The notes beneath the pieces were generated by a model. That model saw only the letters and a program-made list of their open reading frames with translations. It was not told the origin of the DNA and made no database searches. This document shows positions 1 through 7,996 of a stretch of 64,000 nt of DNA, in pieces. Source of the stretch: DAOVXM01 sp963746255 (GTDB lineage: Bacteria > Chloroflexota > Anaerolineae > Anaerolineales > UBA4823); assembly GCA_963746255.1 (NCBI GenBank), contig CAVVAJ010000009.1, forward strand, positions 1,426,001 to 1,490,000, in the 5' to 3' direction. The translations under genes were made by a program, and so were the position numbers. The stretch's first letter is position 1. Each line of letters begins with the position of its first letter.

Positions 1-1
1 A

Positions 2-545
2 GCAGGCGTGGACTTCCTGATATCGGGTGGATTGAAGTGGCTGATCGGCGGCCCAGGCGTGGCTTACTTGTACGTCCGCCGCGAGCTAATCGCTGACCTC
101 AAGCCAACTGTAACAGGTTGGTTCGCCCACAACCGCCAATTCGATTTTGACCCATATACACTCGAGTATCGAGAAGACTCTACGTCGTTTCGAAGCCGGC
201 ACCCCTGCTGTACCCGCAGTATTTGCCGCCCGCGCTGGTCTAGAAATCATCAATGAAATTGGCACCCTGGAGATTCGGCGACGATCAGCAGCCATCAGTC
301 AAGACCTGGTCGAGCGTCTCAAGGCACACGGATACAAATTACGCATCCCGACCAACCCGAATCAACAATCCAGTATCACTATCGTTGAGCTTGATAATCC
401 ACTCGAGGTAACTCATTCATTAGCCGAACGGAATATCATCGTTGATAAAAGACCTGGGGCGGTACGCATTTCCCCGTACTTCTACAACACACTAGAAGAG
501 AACGAGATATTTGTCAGTGGGCTGGATGAAGTCTGCCGCCGGTAA
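2..545 (+). CDS. Class V aminotransferase (kynureninase/desulfurase-like), C-terminal part, frameshifted
   Basis: The gene enters from the left edge, so its N-terminus is missing. The early segment reads GGLKWLIGGPGVAYLYV, the usual setting of the PLP-binding lysine in class V aminotransferases. The end has DKRPGAVRISPYFYNT, the C-terminal signature of kynureninase-like members. The reading frame changes near base 176. Before it the protein reads ...YREDST, and after it RFEAGTPAVPAVFAA. Removing one T from acgtcgt restores a continuous protein, so a one-base insertion (real or a sequencing error) is the simplest explanation. The family (PLP fold type I) is clear. The exact substrate is not, because the substrate-binding N-terminal half lies outside the window. 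Confidence 0.8.
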
Positions 546-640
546 ATACTAGCACCATGCCTTTAGACAAAGGGGAGGCGCCATAACGAACGCGCGTGCC
601 CCTTGCCTTGGTAGGTTTCCTATGGCACAATACTCAAACC

Positions 641-997
641 ATGGCGCGTTGGTTTAGCTTTCTGCTCGTAATCCTGATCGGCATCGGGCTGGGCTTTCTC
701 TACGGATTGAAGATAAACCCAGTTACGTTTGTTGACTTATCACCCGAAATGCTGAGCGAGGATTACCAAACTGATTACGTTCTAATGGTAGCCGAATCCT
801 ACCAGCTTGATCAGGATACCAGCCTGGTATTGCAGCGTCTGGCGGTATTGGGTAGTGAACCAGCAACAGACATCATCCGCCAGGCAATAATTTTCGCCGA
901 AAAGATAGGCTATACGGATGCGGATATTGCCTTAATGCGCACACTGCTGCTGGACGTCGAAAACCAGAGGCCCCTAATAGAGATGCCAAGCTCATGA
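641..997 (+). CDS. Small membrane-anchored protein, N-terminal TM helix
   Basis: I place the start at ATG 641 (MARWFSFLLVILIGIGLGF), because the upstream in-frame codons encode no plausible N-terminus. One hydrophobic helix (about residues 4-21) anchors a soluble region of about 95 residues on the outer face. That region carries a Leu-Ser-Pro-Glu-Met-Leu motif followed by an acidic Asp/Tyr-rich stretch. The stop overlaps the start of the next gene (ATGA, 994-997), so the two are translationally coupled. The next protein has the same arrangement: TM helix, then SPDML, Asp and a helical domain. The pair therefore looks paralogous. The function is unknown. Similar anchored helical proteins are common in Chloroflexota, but I can name no described family. 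Confidence 0.75.
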   Translation: MARWFSFLLVILIGIGLGFLYGLKINPVTFVDLSPEMLSEDYQTDYVLMVAESYQLDQDTSLVLQRLAVLGSEPATDIIRQAIIFAEKIGYTDADIALMRTLLLDVENQRPLIEMPSS

Positions 998-1899
998 GAG
1001 AAAAACGCGGCCCCTGGTACCTGTTAACTGGATTGGTCGTTGGATTAGCAATTGGCCTTGGTTGTGCATGGGGCGTTTCCTGGTTCGTTCTACCCCTGCA
1101 GATTACAACTAGATCTCCGGATATGTTACGAACAGATTTCAAGGATCACTACCGCACCCTCATTGCTCTGGCTTATGCTTCCAACGGTGATCTTGTGCGG
1201 GCGCGCGCCCGCCTGGAGCTGCTGCAAGACGAGAACGTAGCCCAATTGCTCACTGAGCAAGCACAGAGGAAATTGGCGGATGGTAGTCCGCAATACGAGG
1301 CACGCGCCTTAAGCTTACTTGCATTGGCACTCGGTCAGGTACCACCAACTGCCGCGCTACAGTCAACTCCTGGGTTTACGATGACACCAGCAGTCACACC
1401 TTCGAACTCACCTGCTGCAGTTGAGCAAAGTTCCGGCAGTGAGACGACCGAAATCACCGACACGTTAGCCCTGGCGTCAACAATGAGCGCTTCTCTCGTC
1501 CCAACACTCACACCCATCCCGACCAATACCCCGCTGCCATCTTGGACACCCACTCCTACTCGCAGATCTCCTTATACTCTCCGATCACAGGAATTCGTTT
1601 GCGAAGAAGTATTAGATCGCCCGCTCATCCAGATCGAGGTCAAGGATGCAGCTGAGCAGCCCGTCCCAGGTATCGAGGCGATTGCCAATTGGGACGGCGG
1701 GGAGAATCACTTTTTCACCGGATTGAAGCCCGATCTGGGGCTGGGGTACGCGGATTTTGTGATGACACCGGGTGTAGTTTACACGCTCCGGCTTGCAGCG
1801 GGCAGTGAACTTATCCCTGATCTAGCAACCAGTGAGTGTGAAGATCAGGAGAACAACCGCTATTGGGGAACCTGGCGCTTCCTTTTCACCCAGTCATGA
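994..1899 (+). CDS. Membrane-anchored protein with helical domain, Thr/Pro linker and C-terminal beta domain
   Basis: The start is ATG 994, coupled to the preceding stop. The N-terminus has a TM segment (about residues 9-34), then the SPDML motif shared with the upstream protein, and a TPR-like helical stretch (about 40-115). A low-complexity Thr/Ser/Pro linker follows (about 120-190, TPTLTPIPTNTPLPSWTPTP), then a roughly 100-residue C-terminal domain with two cysteines that looks like a beta-sandwich. The architecture is typical of Chloroflexota envelope proteins, in which the linker spans the outer layer. No catalytic motif is visible. The function is unknown. Coupling to the first gene suggests that they act together at the membrane. 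Confidence 0.8.
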   Translation: MREKRGPWYLLTGLVVGLAIGLGCAWGVSWFVLPLQITTRSPDMLRTDFKDHYRTLIALAYASNGDLVRARARLELLQDENVAQLLTEQAQRKLADGSPQYEARALSLLALALGQVPPTAALQSTPGFTMTPAVTPSNSPAAVEQSSGSETTEITDTLALASTMSASLVPTLTPIPTNTPLPSWTPTPTRRSPYTLRSQEFVCEEVLDRPLIQIEVKDAAEQPVPGIEAIANWDGGENHFFTGLKPDLGLGYADFVMTPGVVYTLRLAAGSELIPDLATSECEDQENNRYWGTWRFLFTQS

Positions 1900-1945
1900 T
1901 GATATCATGAGGATCCATTAATCACTTCAGCACGAGGAGGCAGCG

Positions 1946-2224
1946 ATGAAAATTGTCCTTGACCGCCGCTCATGTAATTGTTGGGACGCGGCATGCGAAT
2001 CCCATTTCGGGTGGCATTTTCTGCGTTCTGAAATTACACCCGTCGACTGCACGGTGGGTGTGATTGATGATGAGCTCCCAGAGATCACTTTCTTCATCAA
2101 GGACCGCGATGGACAGGATAAAGAACTTGTTGTAAATGATGAGAATCGAGCCGAAGCTTACGATTCTTGGCAGCTAGCCTGGGAAAAGCAGCAGATTGAG
2201 AAAGGATCAGGTAACCAAACCTGA
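1946..2224 (+). CDS. Small cysteine-containing protein of unknown function (92 aa)
   Basis: A strong ribosome site (GAGGAGG) precedes ATG 1946 by about 6 bases. The N-terminal third holds Cys10, Cys12, Cys17 and Cys35 together with His20 and His24, an arrangement that could bind a metal or a cluster. The rest is acidic and soluble, with no TM segment. The following SDR-like gene starts 8 bases after the stop, so the two are probably co-transcribed. I do not recognise the family. Ferredoxin-like is only a guess, because the spacing C-x-C-x4-C is not the standard CxxCxxC. Confidence 0.7.
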   Translation: MKIVLDRRSCNCWDAACESHFGWHFLRSEITPVDCTVGVIDDELPEITFFIKDRDGQDKELVVNDENRAEAYDSWQLAWEKQQIEKGSGNQT

Positions 2225-2232
2225 ATCCCCGT

Positions 2233-2997
2233 GTGCCGACCTTAGATTTCAACGAAAAGGTGGTGCTGGTCACCGGAGCCGGGCGCCCGGTTGGCAGAAC
2301 CATTGCTGAGAACTTCGCAAGCCACGGCGCCTCGGTGGCAGCAAATGATATCACACCAGTAAACCTAGATGTAACAGTCAGCAAAATCAGGCAGCAAGGT
2401 GGAGAGGTACGTGACTATGTTAATGATGTAGCCAAAAAAATGCCGGTGCTTGCCATGATCGACCATATTGTGAACGAATGGGGGCGAATTGACATCGTGA
2501 TCAACGGGGCCTGGGTAACCCCGAGCGCAGCCTTGATAGATATTGATGAATGGGATTGGCGTAGGACAATCGATGTGAATTTAAGTGCTGCTTTTTTTAC
2601 TATGCAGGCAGCCGCACCTGTCATGCAAACCCAGACAGACGGCGGCATTATCATCAATTTGGCGACCGTCCAACACCATCAGACGGGCAAATCGGAAAAT
2701 GCAGGGGTGATCGCAACAAGGCTGGCATTGAGTGGGTTAACCCAAGCTGCTGCACAAGAGCTGGCCGAATTTAACATCCGAGTCAACACTGTGCTGCACA
2801 GAGGGGGTAATAGCTGGTGGACTGCCCCGCGCGATGAGCGTCATGAAACTTTACTGTCGGACCCAGAATTGACATCAAATGACTGTCCGTTAACAGAAGG
2901 AAAGACTGCCGCCCTGGTCCTGCAGCTATGCAGTAATGCTGCTGCACATATCAGCGGTCAGATACTCAAGGGGGAGAACGAGCTGGATATCAACTAA
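2233..2997 (+). CDS. SDR-fold protein lacking the catalytic Tyr and Lys
   Basis: The start is GTG 2233 (GTG 2231 is out of frame). The Rossmann N-terminus TGAGRPVG (residues 14-21) and the conserved VNL (Asn116) identify a short-chain dehydrogenase/reductase of about 254 residues. The active-site signature is changed. In the alignment to YxxSK-AAL-xGLT, residue 159 is Val in place of Tyr and residue 163 is Arg in place of Lys. Residue 145 is Thr in place of Ser, and NNAG is NGAW (91-94). An intact open frame with all these losses suggests a non-catalytic homologue (a nucleotide-binding or structural role) rather than an oxidoreductase. It is co-oriented with the 92-aa gene just upstream. Confidence 0.8.
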   Translation: MPTLDFNEKVVLVTGAGRPVGRTIAENFASHGASVAANDITPVNLDVTVSKIRQQGGEVRDYVNDVAKKMPVLAMIDHIVNEWGRIDIVINGAWVTPSAALIDIDEWDWRRTIDVNLSAAFFTMQAAAPVMQTQTDGGIIINLATVQHHQTGKSENAGVIATRLALSGLTQAAAQELAEFNIRVNTVLHRGGNSWWTAPRDERHETLLSDPELTSNDCPLTEGKTAALVLQLCSNAAAHISGQILKGENELDIN

Positions 2998-3045
2998 CTC
3001 CAGCAAACTTTACACCAAACCATCCCGCAGTATATTATCCTGATC

Positions 3046-4296
3046 ATGCCAATACACATTCCGCCTGCACTACATCACCGCCGATTCCGTTTACTCTGGG
3101 TTGGATTGACCATCTCCGCCACCGGGACAAGCATGCAAACTTGGGCGATTCTGTGGCACATCCGCGAATTGACCGACCAACCGATTGCTCTCGCAGGCGT
3201 TGGCGTCGCCCGTCTGATCCCAATCGTTGTTTTCTCGCTCATCGGGGGCGCACTCGCAGATACATTGAATCGCCGGCGCGTCCTGTTTGTGACCCAAAGC
3301 GTTATGATGGCTTCGGCATCCGTGCTTGCTTTGTTAACCTTTGCGGGACGAATAACGCTTTGGCAAATTTATCTCCTTACTGCCATACAAGCTTTTGCTG
3401 TCGCCTTCGATGCACCTGCCCGTCAATCGTTGGTCCCAAACCTTGTTCCAACCCGCGATTTACCTAGCGCGTTCAGCATGAATTCTATTGGGTATCAGAC
3501 AGGCGCCATTGTAGGCCCTGCGCTCAGTGGGTTGGTGATCGCGTATTGGGGGCAGGGCTACACCTACCTGATTAATGCACTGACTTATTTGAGCGTGATA
3601 GCAGCATTGTTGTTCATGGGTGCTGTTGCACAACAGGTGGACCCAACCAAACCTGTTCGAGTCAACCTGCCAGCAATCCGGGAGGGTATTACATTCATCC
3701 TCGCGTCCCCGATCATCCTCTCAACTATGCTGTTAGATTTCTTCGCTACTTTTTTCTCTTCAGCTAACACGCTGATGCCGATTTTTGCCCGCGACGTGCT
3801 GAATGTTGGTGCGGTGGAATATGGGTGGCTCTCAGCTGCTCAATCGATTGGTGCGGTATCGGCAGCATTGGTCTTATCACAAGTCAATGAACTTCGCCAG
3901 CAGGGCGCCAAATTGCTCACAGCGGTGGTTGTATTCGGATTCGCCACAATATTATTCGGGCTGGCGCGCACCTTTCTGGTTGCGGTTGTGGCATTGATAC
4001 TGATCGGGGCCGCTGATTCCGTCAGCATGATCATTCGAAATACTATCCGCCAGTTGCAAACACCCGATTACTTGCGCGGCCGGATGACCAGCATCAATCA
4101 AATTTTTTTCATGGGGGGGCCGCAACTTGGGGAGGTAGAAGCCGGCGTAGTTGCGCAGATATTAGGACCTGTTTTCGCGGTTATCAGCGGCGGTATTGGT
4201 TGTATTGTTGCAGCAGGGATGATTGCCCGACGTTGGCCTATTCTACGGCAATACAATGGCGACGAACCGGTATTAGCCGGTACAAGCGCCGATTAG
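3046..4296 (+). CDS. MFS transporter, DHA3/EntS-like drug or siderophore exporter
   Basis: A 416-residue hydrophobic protein with about 12 TM segments. It has the MFS loop 2-3 motif region (GGALADTLNRRRVL, about residues 67-80) and an RR..P-type N-terminus (HHRRFRLLWVGLTISATGTSMQTWA) characteristic of the MFS_3 (DHA3) group, which includes EntS and macrolide exporters. GPALSGLV near residue 160 is the motif C-like antiporter segment. It is predicted to be a proton-driven exporter in the inner membrane. The substrate is not deducible. It converges on the ABC-F gene with only 9 bases between stops, and no regulator is adjacent. Confidence 0.88.
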   Translation: MPIHIPPALHHRRFRLLWVGLTISATGTSMQTWAILWHIRELTDQPIALAGVGVARLIPIVVFSLIGGALADTLNRRRVLFVTQSVMMASASVLALLTFAGRITLWQIYLLTAIQAFAVAFDAPARQSLVPNLVPTRDLPSAFSMNSIGYQTGAIVGPALSGLVIAYWGQGYTYLINALTYLSVIAALLFMGAVAQQVDPTKPVRVNLPAIREGITFILASPIILSTMLLDFFATFFSSANTLMPIFARDVLNVGAVEYGWLSAAQSIGAVSAALVLSQVNELRQQGAKLLTAVVVFGFATILFGLARTFLVAVVALILIGAADSVSMIIRNTIRQLQTPDYLRGRMTSINQIFFMGGPQLGEVEAGVVAQILGPVFAVISGGIGCIVAAGMIARRWPILRQYNGDEPVLAGTSAD

Positions 4297-4305
4297 TCTA
4301 AAAGA

Positions 4306-6309
4306 TCAATTGTGCAAGTGCTCCCATTCTGCCAATAAGGCATCGATCAAATTTTGGCACTGCACATAGTCTTCACCCAAATTCTGGACCTCATCCGGAT
4401 CAGCTGGGGGATTCTCCAACTGTATGGATAGCTGCGACAGCTGATGCTCTAAATCAGCAATTTCTGTTTCGATTTGCTGCCGCCGTGCTGCGCGCCGGCG
4501 TGCTTGGCGGACTCCGTTCTGCGTGAGATTGGCCACAGTTGTAATTTTACGCCGTCCGTTTGATTGTTCGAGTGCCTGTTTTTCTACTGTACGTTCAGTA
4601 TGGAAAGCACTATAGCTACCCTCGAAGATGCGCATATCTCGCGCACCGGTTTCTATTTCCCAGATTTGGGTCGCCAAAGCATCGATCAAATACCGATCAT
4701 GGGACACAAGCAAAATTGTGCCCTGATAATCCGCCAGTACTTCCTGCAGGATTTCTTGGGAAGGGATATCGAGGTGATTAGTTGGCTCATCCAACAGTAA
4801 GAGATTGGCTTTGGAAAGTGAGAGCTTGGCTAGTGCCAATCGCCCCCGCTCCCCACCAGAAAGGGTTGCAACTGGTTTAAACACATCCTCTCCCATAAAC
4901 AGAAAGCGCGCTAGATAGCTGCGGATATCCGCCAGCAACATGTGAGGCGCGATCAATTCAATCTCCTGTGCGAGTGTGAGCTTGGGATTGAGATCTTCAT
5001 GTGCCTGGGCGAAATACGCGATGTCTAAACTTGCGCCCAATCTCACCTCTCCGCTCAGTGGCGGCATCTTTCCCAATAATGTTTTGAGTAACGTAGTTTT
5101 ACCGGCGCCATTTGGACCGATCAGTGCAGAGCACTCACCTCTTTTTAACACCAGATCTGGAACATGAAAAAGGGGTTTACCTTCATCCTCATATCCGATG
5201 AATACGTCATTAGTACGCAACACTAGTTCACCAGAACGACCGCGCGCCTGAATATCCAAGTTCAGCCTGGGTGGGCGATTCACAGGCGACCGCAATGCTT
5301 TTATCCGCCGCTCCACTTCATCCACGCGCATTGTGTGGGTAGAGATATCTGCTTCGGCACTGATGACTGCCCAATTCTTGCTGTTAACCGCCTCGAAACC
5401 CAGGCTATCAATGGCTTCAACCTGTCGGCTCAAACGGCGCAGCTTTCCCTTTGCCTGCGCAGTGCGCTGCCCAGCGATGTTGCGCTTCACGTAGTCAAGC
5501 TCTTTCAGGAGCCGCTCCTGTTCGGTTTCAAATAACTGCAGCCGCTGCTCCCAGCGCCCCTGTCGCTGCTGCAAGTAAGCACTGTAATTTCCACGATAAA
5601 CTTCCACCCCACTGCGGTTCATCTCCCATATATGATCAACAACTTTATCAAGAAAATAACGGTCATGAGAAACAATGAGCGTTGCGCCTGACCATTGGCT
5701 TAAATATCCCTCTAACCACTCCACAGCCGAGATGTCGAGGTGATTTGTCGGCTCATCGAGAATCAGAATATCGGGATCTGAAAGCAACAGGCGCGCCAAG
5801 ACCCCACGTGTGCGCTGACCGCCCGATAATTGTGGAATTGGACGGTTGAAATCCGCTTTTTGGAACCCTAACCCAGATAAAGTTTGTCGAATGCGTGTCT
5901 CGTAGACATAGCCACCACGCCGCTCAAACTCCTCTTGCAGGGGACCGTAGCGCATCAATACATCTTCAGTTTGCCGCGGATCGCTCATCGCTGCTTCTAA
6001 ACTAGTCAACTCAGCTTCCATCTCCCGCAATGCAGTCAGAGCATGCAGGCATTCATCCCACAGCGTGTGGCTGCCTTCGATACTTGATTCTTGAGGCAGG
6101 TACCCGATTTTGATCCCACGAGCACGGCGTACATCGCCATTCGAAGGCTCATCCCGCCCAACCAGTATCCGCAGCAAAGTGGTTTTACCAATGCCATTCG
6201 GACCTACGATTGCGATGCGCGCACCATTTGGGATGCTGAGAGACAAATCTGAGAAGATGTCTGTGGCACCGAAAGACTTTGATAAATTGGTGGTGTTTAT
6301 CAGCGACAT
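4306..6309 (-). CDS. ABC-F family ATP-binding protein (translation factor / antibiotic-resistance type)
   Basis: 667 residues with two ABC domains in tandem and no TM segments. The first Walker A is GPNGIGKTT (36-44), with signature LSGGQRTR and LILDEPTNHLD. The second is GPNGAGKTT, with LSGGERGR and LLLLDEPTNHLD. The linker between the domains is charged and helical (RWEQRLQLFETEQERLLKELDYVKRN), as expected for the ribosomal P-site tRNA-interacting motif. The C-terminal tail is a predicted coiled coil (about 590-665), similar to Uup/YheS-type proteins. Known ABC-F proteins act on the ribosome. Which subgroup this belongs to (EttA, Uup, YfmR or ARE) cannot be settled by eye. Confidence 0.93.
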   Translation of the reverse strand: MSLINTTNLSKSFGATDIFSDLSLSIPNGARIAIVGPNGIGKTTLLRILVGRDEPSNGDVRRARGIKIGYLPQESSIEGSHTLWDECLHALTALREMEAELTSLEAAMSDPRQTEDVLMRYGPLQEEFERRGGYVYETRIRQTLSGLGFQKADFNRPIPQLSGGQRTRGVLARLLLSDPDILILDEPTNHLDISAVEWLEGYLSQWSGATLIVSHDRYFLDKVVDHIWEMNRSGVEVYRGNYSAYLQQRQGRWEQRLQLFETEQERLLKELDYVKRNIAGQRTAQAKGKLRRLSRQVEAIDSLGFEAVNSKNWAVISAEADISTHTMRVDEVERRIKALRSPVNRPPRLNLDIQARGRSGELVLRTNDVFIGYEDEGKPLFHVPDLVLKRGECSALIGPNGAGKTTLLKTLLGKMPPLSGEVRLGASLDIAYFAQAHEDLNPKLTLAQEIELIAPHMLLADIRSYLARFLFMGEDVFKPVATLSGGERGRLALAKLSLSKANLLLLDEPTNHLDIPSQEILQEVLADYQGTILLVSHDRYLIDALATQIWEIETGARDMRIFEGSYSAFHTERTVEKQALEQSNGRRKITTVANLTQNGVRQARRRAARRQQIETEIADLEHQLSQLSIQLENPPADPDEVQNLGEDYVQCQNLIDALLAEWEHLHN

Positions 6310-6490
6310 TGCTTATTAAATGACATCTCGGAAACCGCCACTGCAGGTATATTTACTGATTTTGGCATAATCCGGGGCTTATTCTGGAGCTAATTCTGTC
6401 CTAACCAGTGGAATATTATACCGTGATATAATTGCGCCCGCTATGATGCGTTAACTACAAATATAAGCAGCGCTGCAATAGCCATAAACT

Positions 6491-7912
6491 ATGGACTACG
6501 ATCAATCACCAAGACCTGGTCGTTCAAAGACCACCACCCGTTTAACGTGGGCAGTTGTCGTAACATTTGTGATCGCGGCATTAATCACCGCCGTGTTTAC
6601 TTTCGTTGCGGTACGTGATTTTGTGACAACTTGGGACCTTACATCTCTGCCTGGCATTGCGGTTGCCCAAGCAACTTCTACCCCAGATGCAGAGGGAATT
6701 ATCCGCAACCCACAAAATCCGCTGCAGCCCGTAGGTGGTCCTACACCTGAGCCATGGGACGGAGCAAGCCGGGTAACAGTACTGATCATGGGGCTAGATT
6801 ACCGGGATTGGGAGGCTGGAGAAGGCGCACCACGCACGGATACCATGATTCTGTTCACTATCGATCCCCTCGAGCGAACAGCGGGGATGCTATCGGTTCC
6901 ACGTGACTTGTGGGTGAACATCCCGGGTTTCGAATATGGACGCATCAATACTGCTTACAGCCTTGGTGAAGCCTACCAAATTCCCGGTGGTGGTCCTGGT
7001 TTGGCAATGGAAACAGTTGAGGAACTGCTTGGTGTACCAATTGATTTTTATGCCCAGATCGATTTCAGCGCATTTGTAAGGTTTATCGATGAGATCGAAG
7101 GCATAAAAATCAACATTGTGGAAAAAATCGCGGTCGACCCATTGGGCGACAACAACAACAAAACATTAAAACCAGGTGTACAGACTTTATCCGGTGAGTT
7201 GGCACTTGCTTACGCCCGAGCACGCAAGACAGAGGGCGGCGATTTTGATCGCGCCCAACGCCAGCAGCAGGTGATTATGGGTATTCGCGACCGAGTACTC
7301 TCTGTAAACATGCTGCCCACACTAATCTCCAAAGCGCCTATCCTATACCAGGAGTTATCCGCCGGTGTCAACACGAACCTTAATTTAGAGCAAGCAATTC
7401 AATTAGCTTGGTTGGCCAGTCAAATAGCGGATGAAAGCATCACCCGCGGGGTTATCAGCCCACCAGAGCAGGTGCTATTGGTGAAATCCCCCGATGGTGA
7501 TGATGTACTGAAACCGATCGCTGACAAGATCCGAGCACTGCGGGACGAAATCTTTTTCAGCAGTGAAATTGTCTACAGCCCGACAGCCAACATGCCGCTG
7601 GAAGAGCTGGTAGTTGCTGAAGCTGCCAAAATCTCGGTCTTAAATGGCACTTCAACACCTGGTCTAGCGGCTTTGACAACCGAATACCTGCAGAGCCAAA
7701 ACATCTCCGTGACCGAAACTGGAAATGGCGACCAACTTTACACCAACACATCGGTATATGATTACACTGGTAAACCCTATACCATGAAGTATTTGGTGGA
7801 AACGATGAATATCTCTGAGAACCGCATATTCAGCCGCTATGACCCGACCAGCAACATAGATTTAGTTATCATTGTGGGGGCAGATTGGGCAGCCACGAAT
7901 CCGATGCAGTAG
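6491..7912 (+). CDS. LytR-CpsA-Psr (LCP) family protein with C-terminal LytR_C domain
   Basis: 473 residues. A cytoplasmic tail rich in Arg/Lys/Thr precedes one TM helix (about 20-42), so the LCP domain is outside the cell. LCP motifs are visible: APRTDTMILFTID, SVPRDLWVNIPG and RINTAYSLG, plus LAYARARKTEGGDFDRAQRQQQV with its conserved arginines. The C-terminal 110 residues (KISVLNGTSTPGLAALTTEYL onward) match the LytR_C domain. LCP proteins transfer lipid-linked glycopolymers to the cell wall or cell surface. A possible -10 (TATAAT, 6427-6432) lies upstream, but no convincing -35 is present. Confidence 0.92.
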   Translation: MDYDQSPRPGRSKTTTRLTWAVVVTFVIAALITAVFTFVAVRDFVTTWDLTSLPGIAVAQATSTPDAEGIIRNPQNPLQPVGGPTPEPWDGASRVTVLIMGLDYRDWEAGEGAPRTDTMILFTIDPLERTAGMLSVPRDLWVNIPGFEYGRINTAYSLGEAYQIPGGGPGLAMETVEELLGVPIDFYAQIDFSAFVRFIDEIEGIKINIVEKIAVDPLGDNNNKTLKPGVQTLSGELALAYARARKTEGGDFDRAQRQQQVIMGIRDRVLSVNMLPTLISKAPILYQELSAGVNTNLNLEQAIQLAWLASQIADESITRGVISPPEQVLLVKSPDGDDVLKPIADKIRALRDEIFFSSEIVYSPTANMPLEELVVAEAAKISVLNGTSTPGLAALTTEYLQSQNISVTETGNGDQLYTNTSVYDYTGKPYTMKYLVETMNISENRIFSRYDPTSNIDLVIIVGADWAATNPMQ

Positions 7913-7996
7913 CTGCTAGCTCACTCGGCGGTTACCCACTGACCGCAACAAAATCAAATTCCAAGACTCTTACCAGGTTACATATCGAATAAATTG

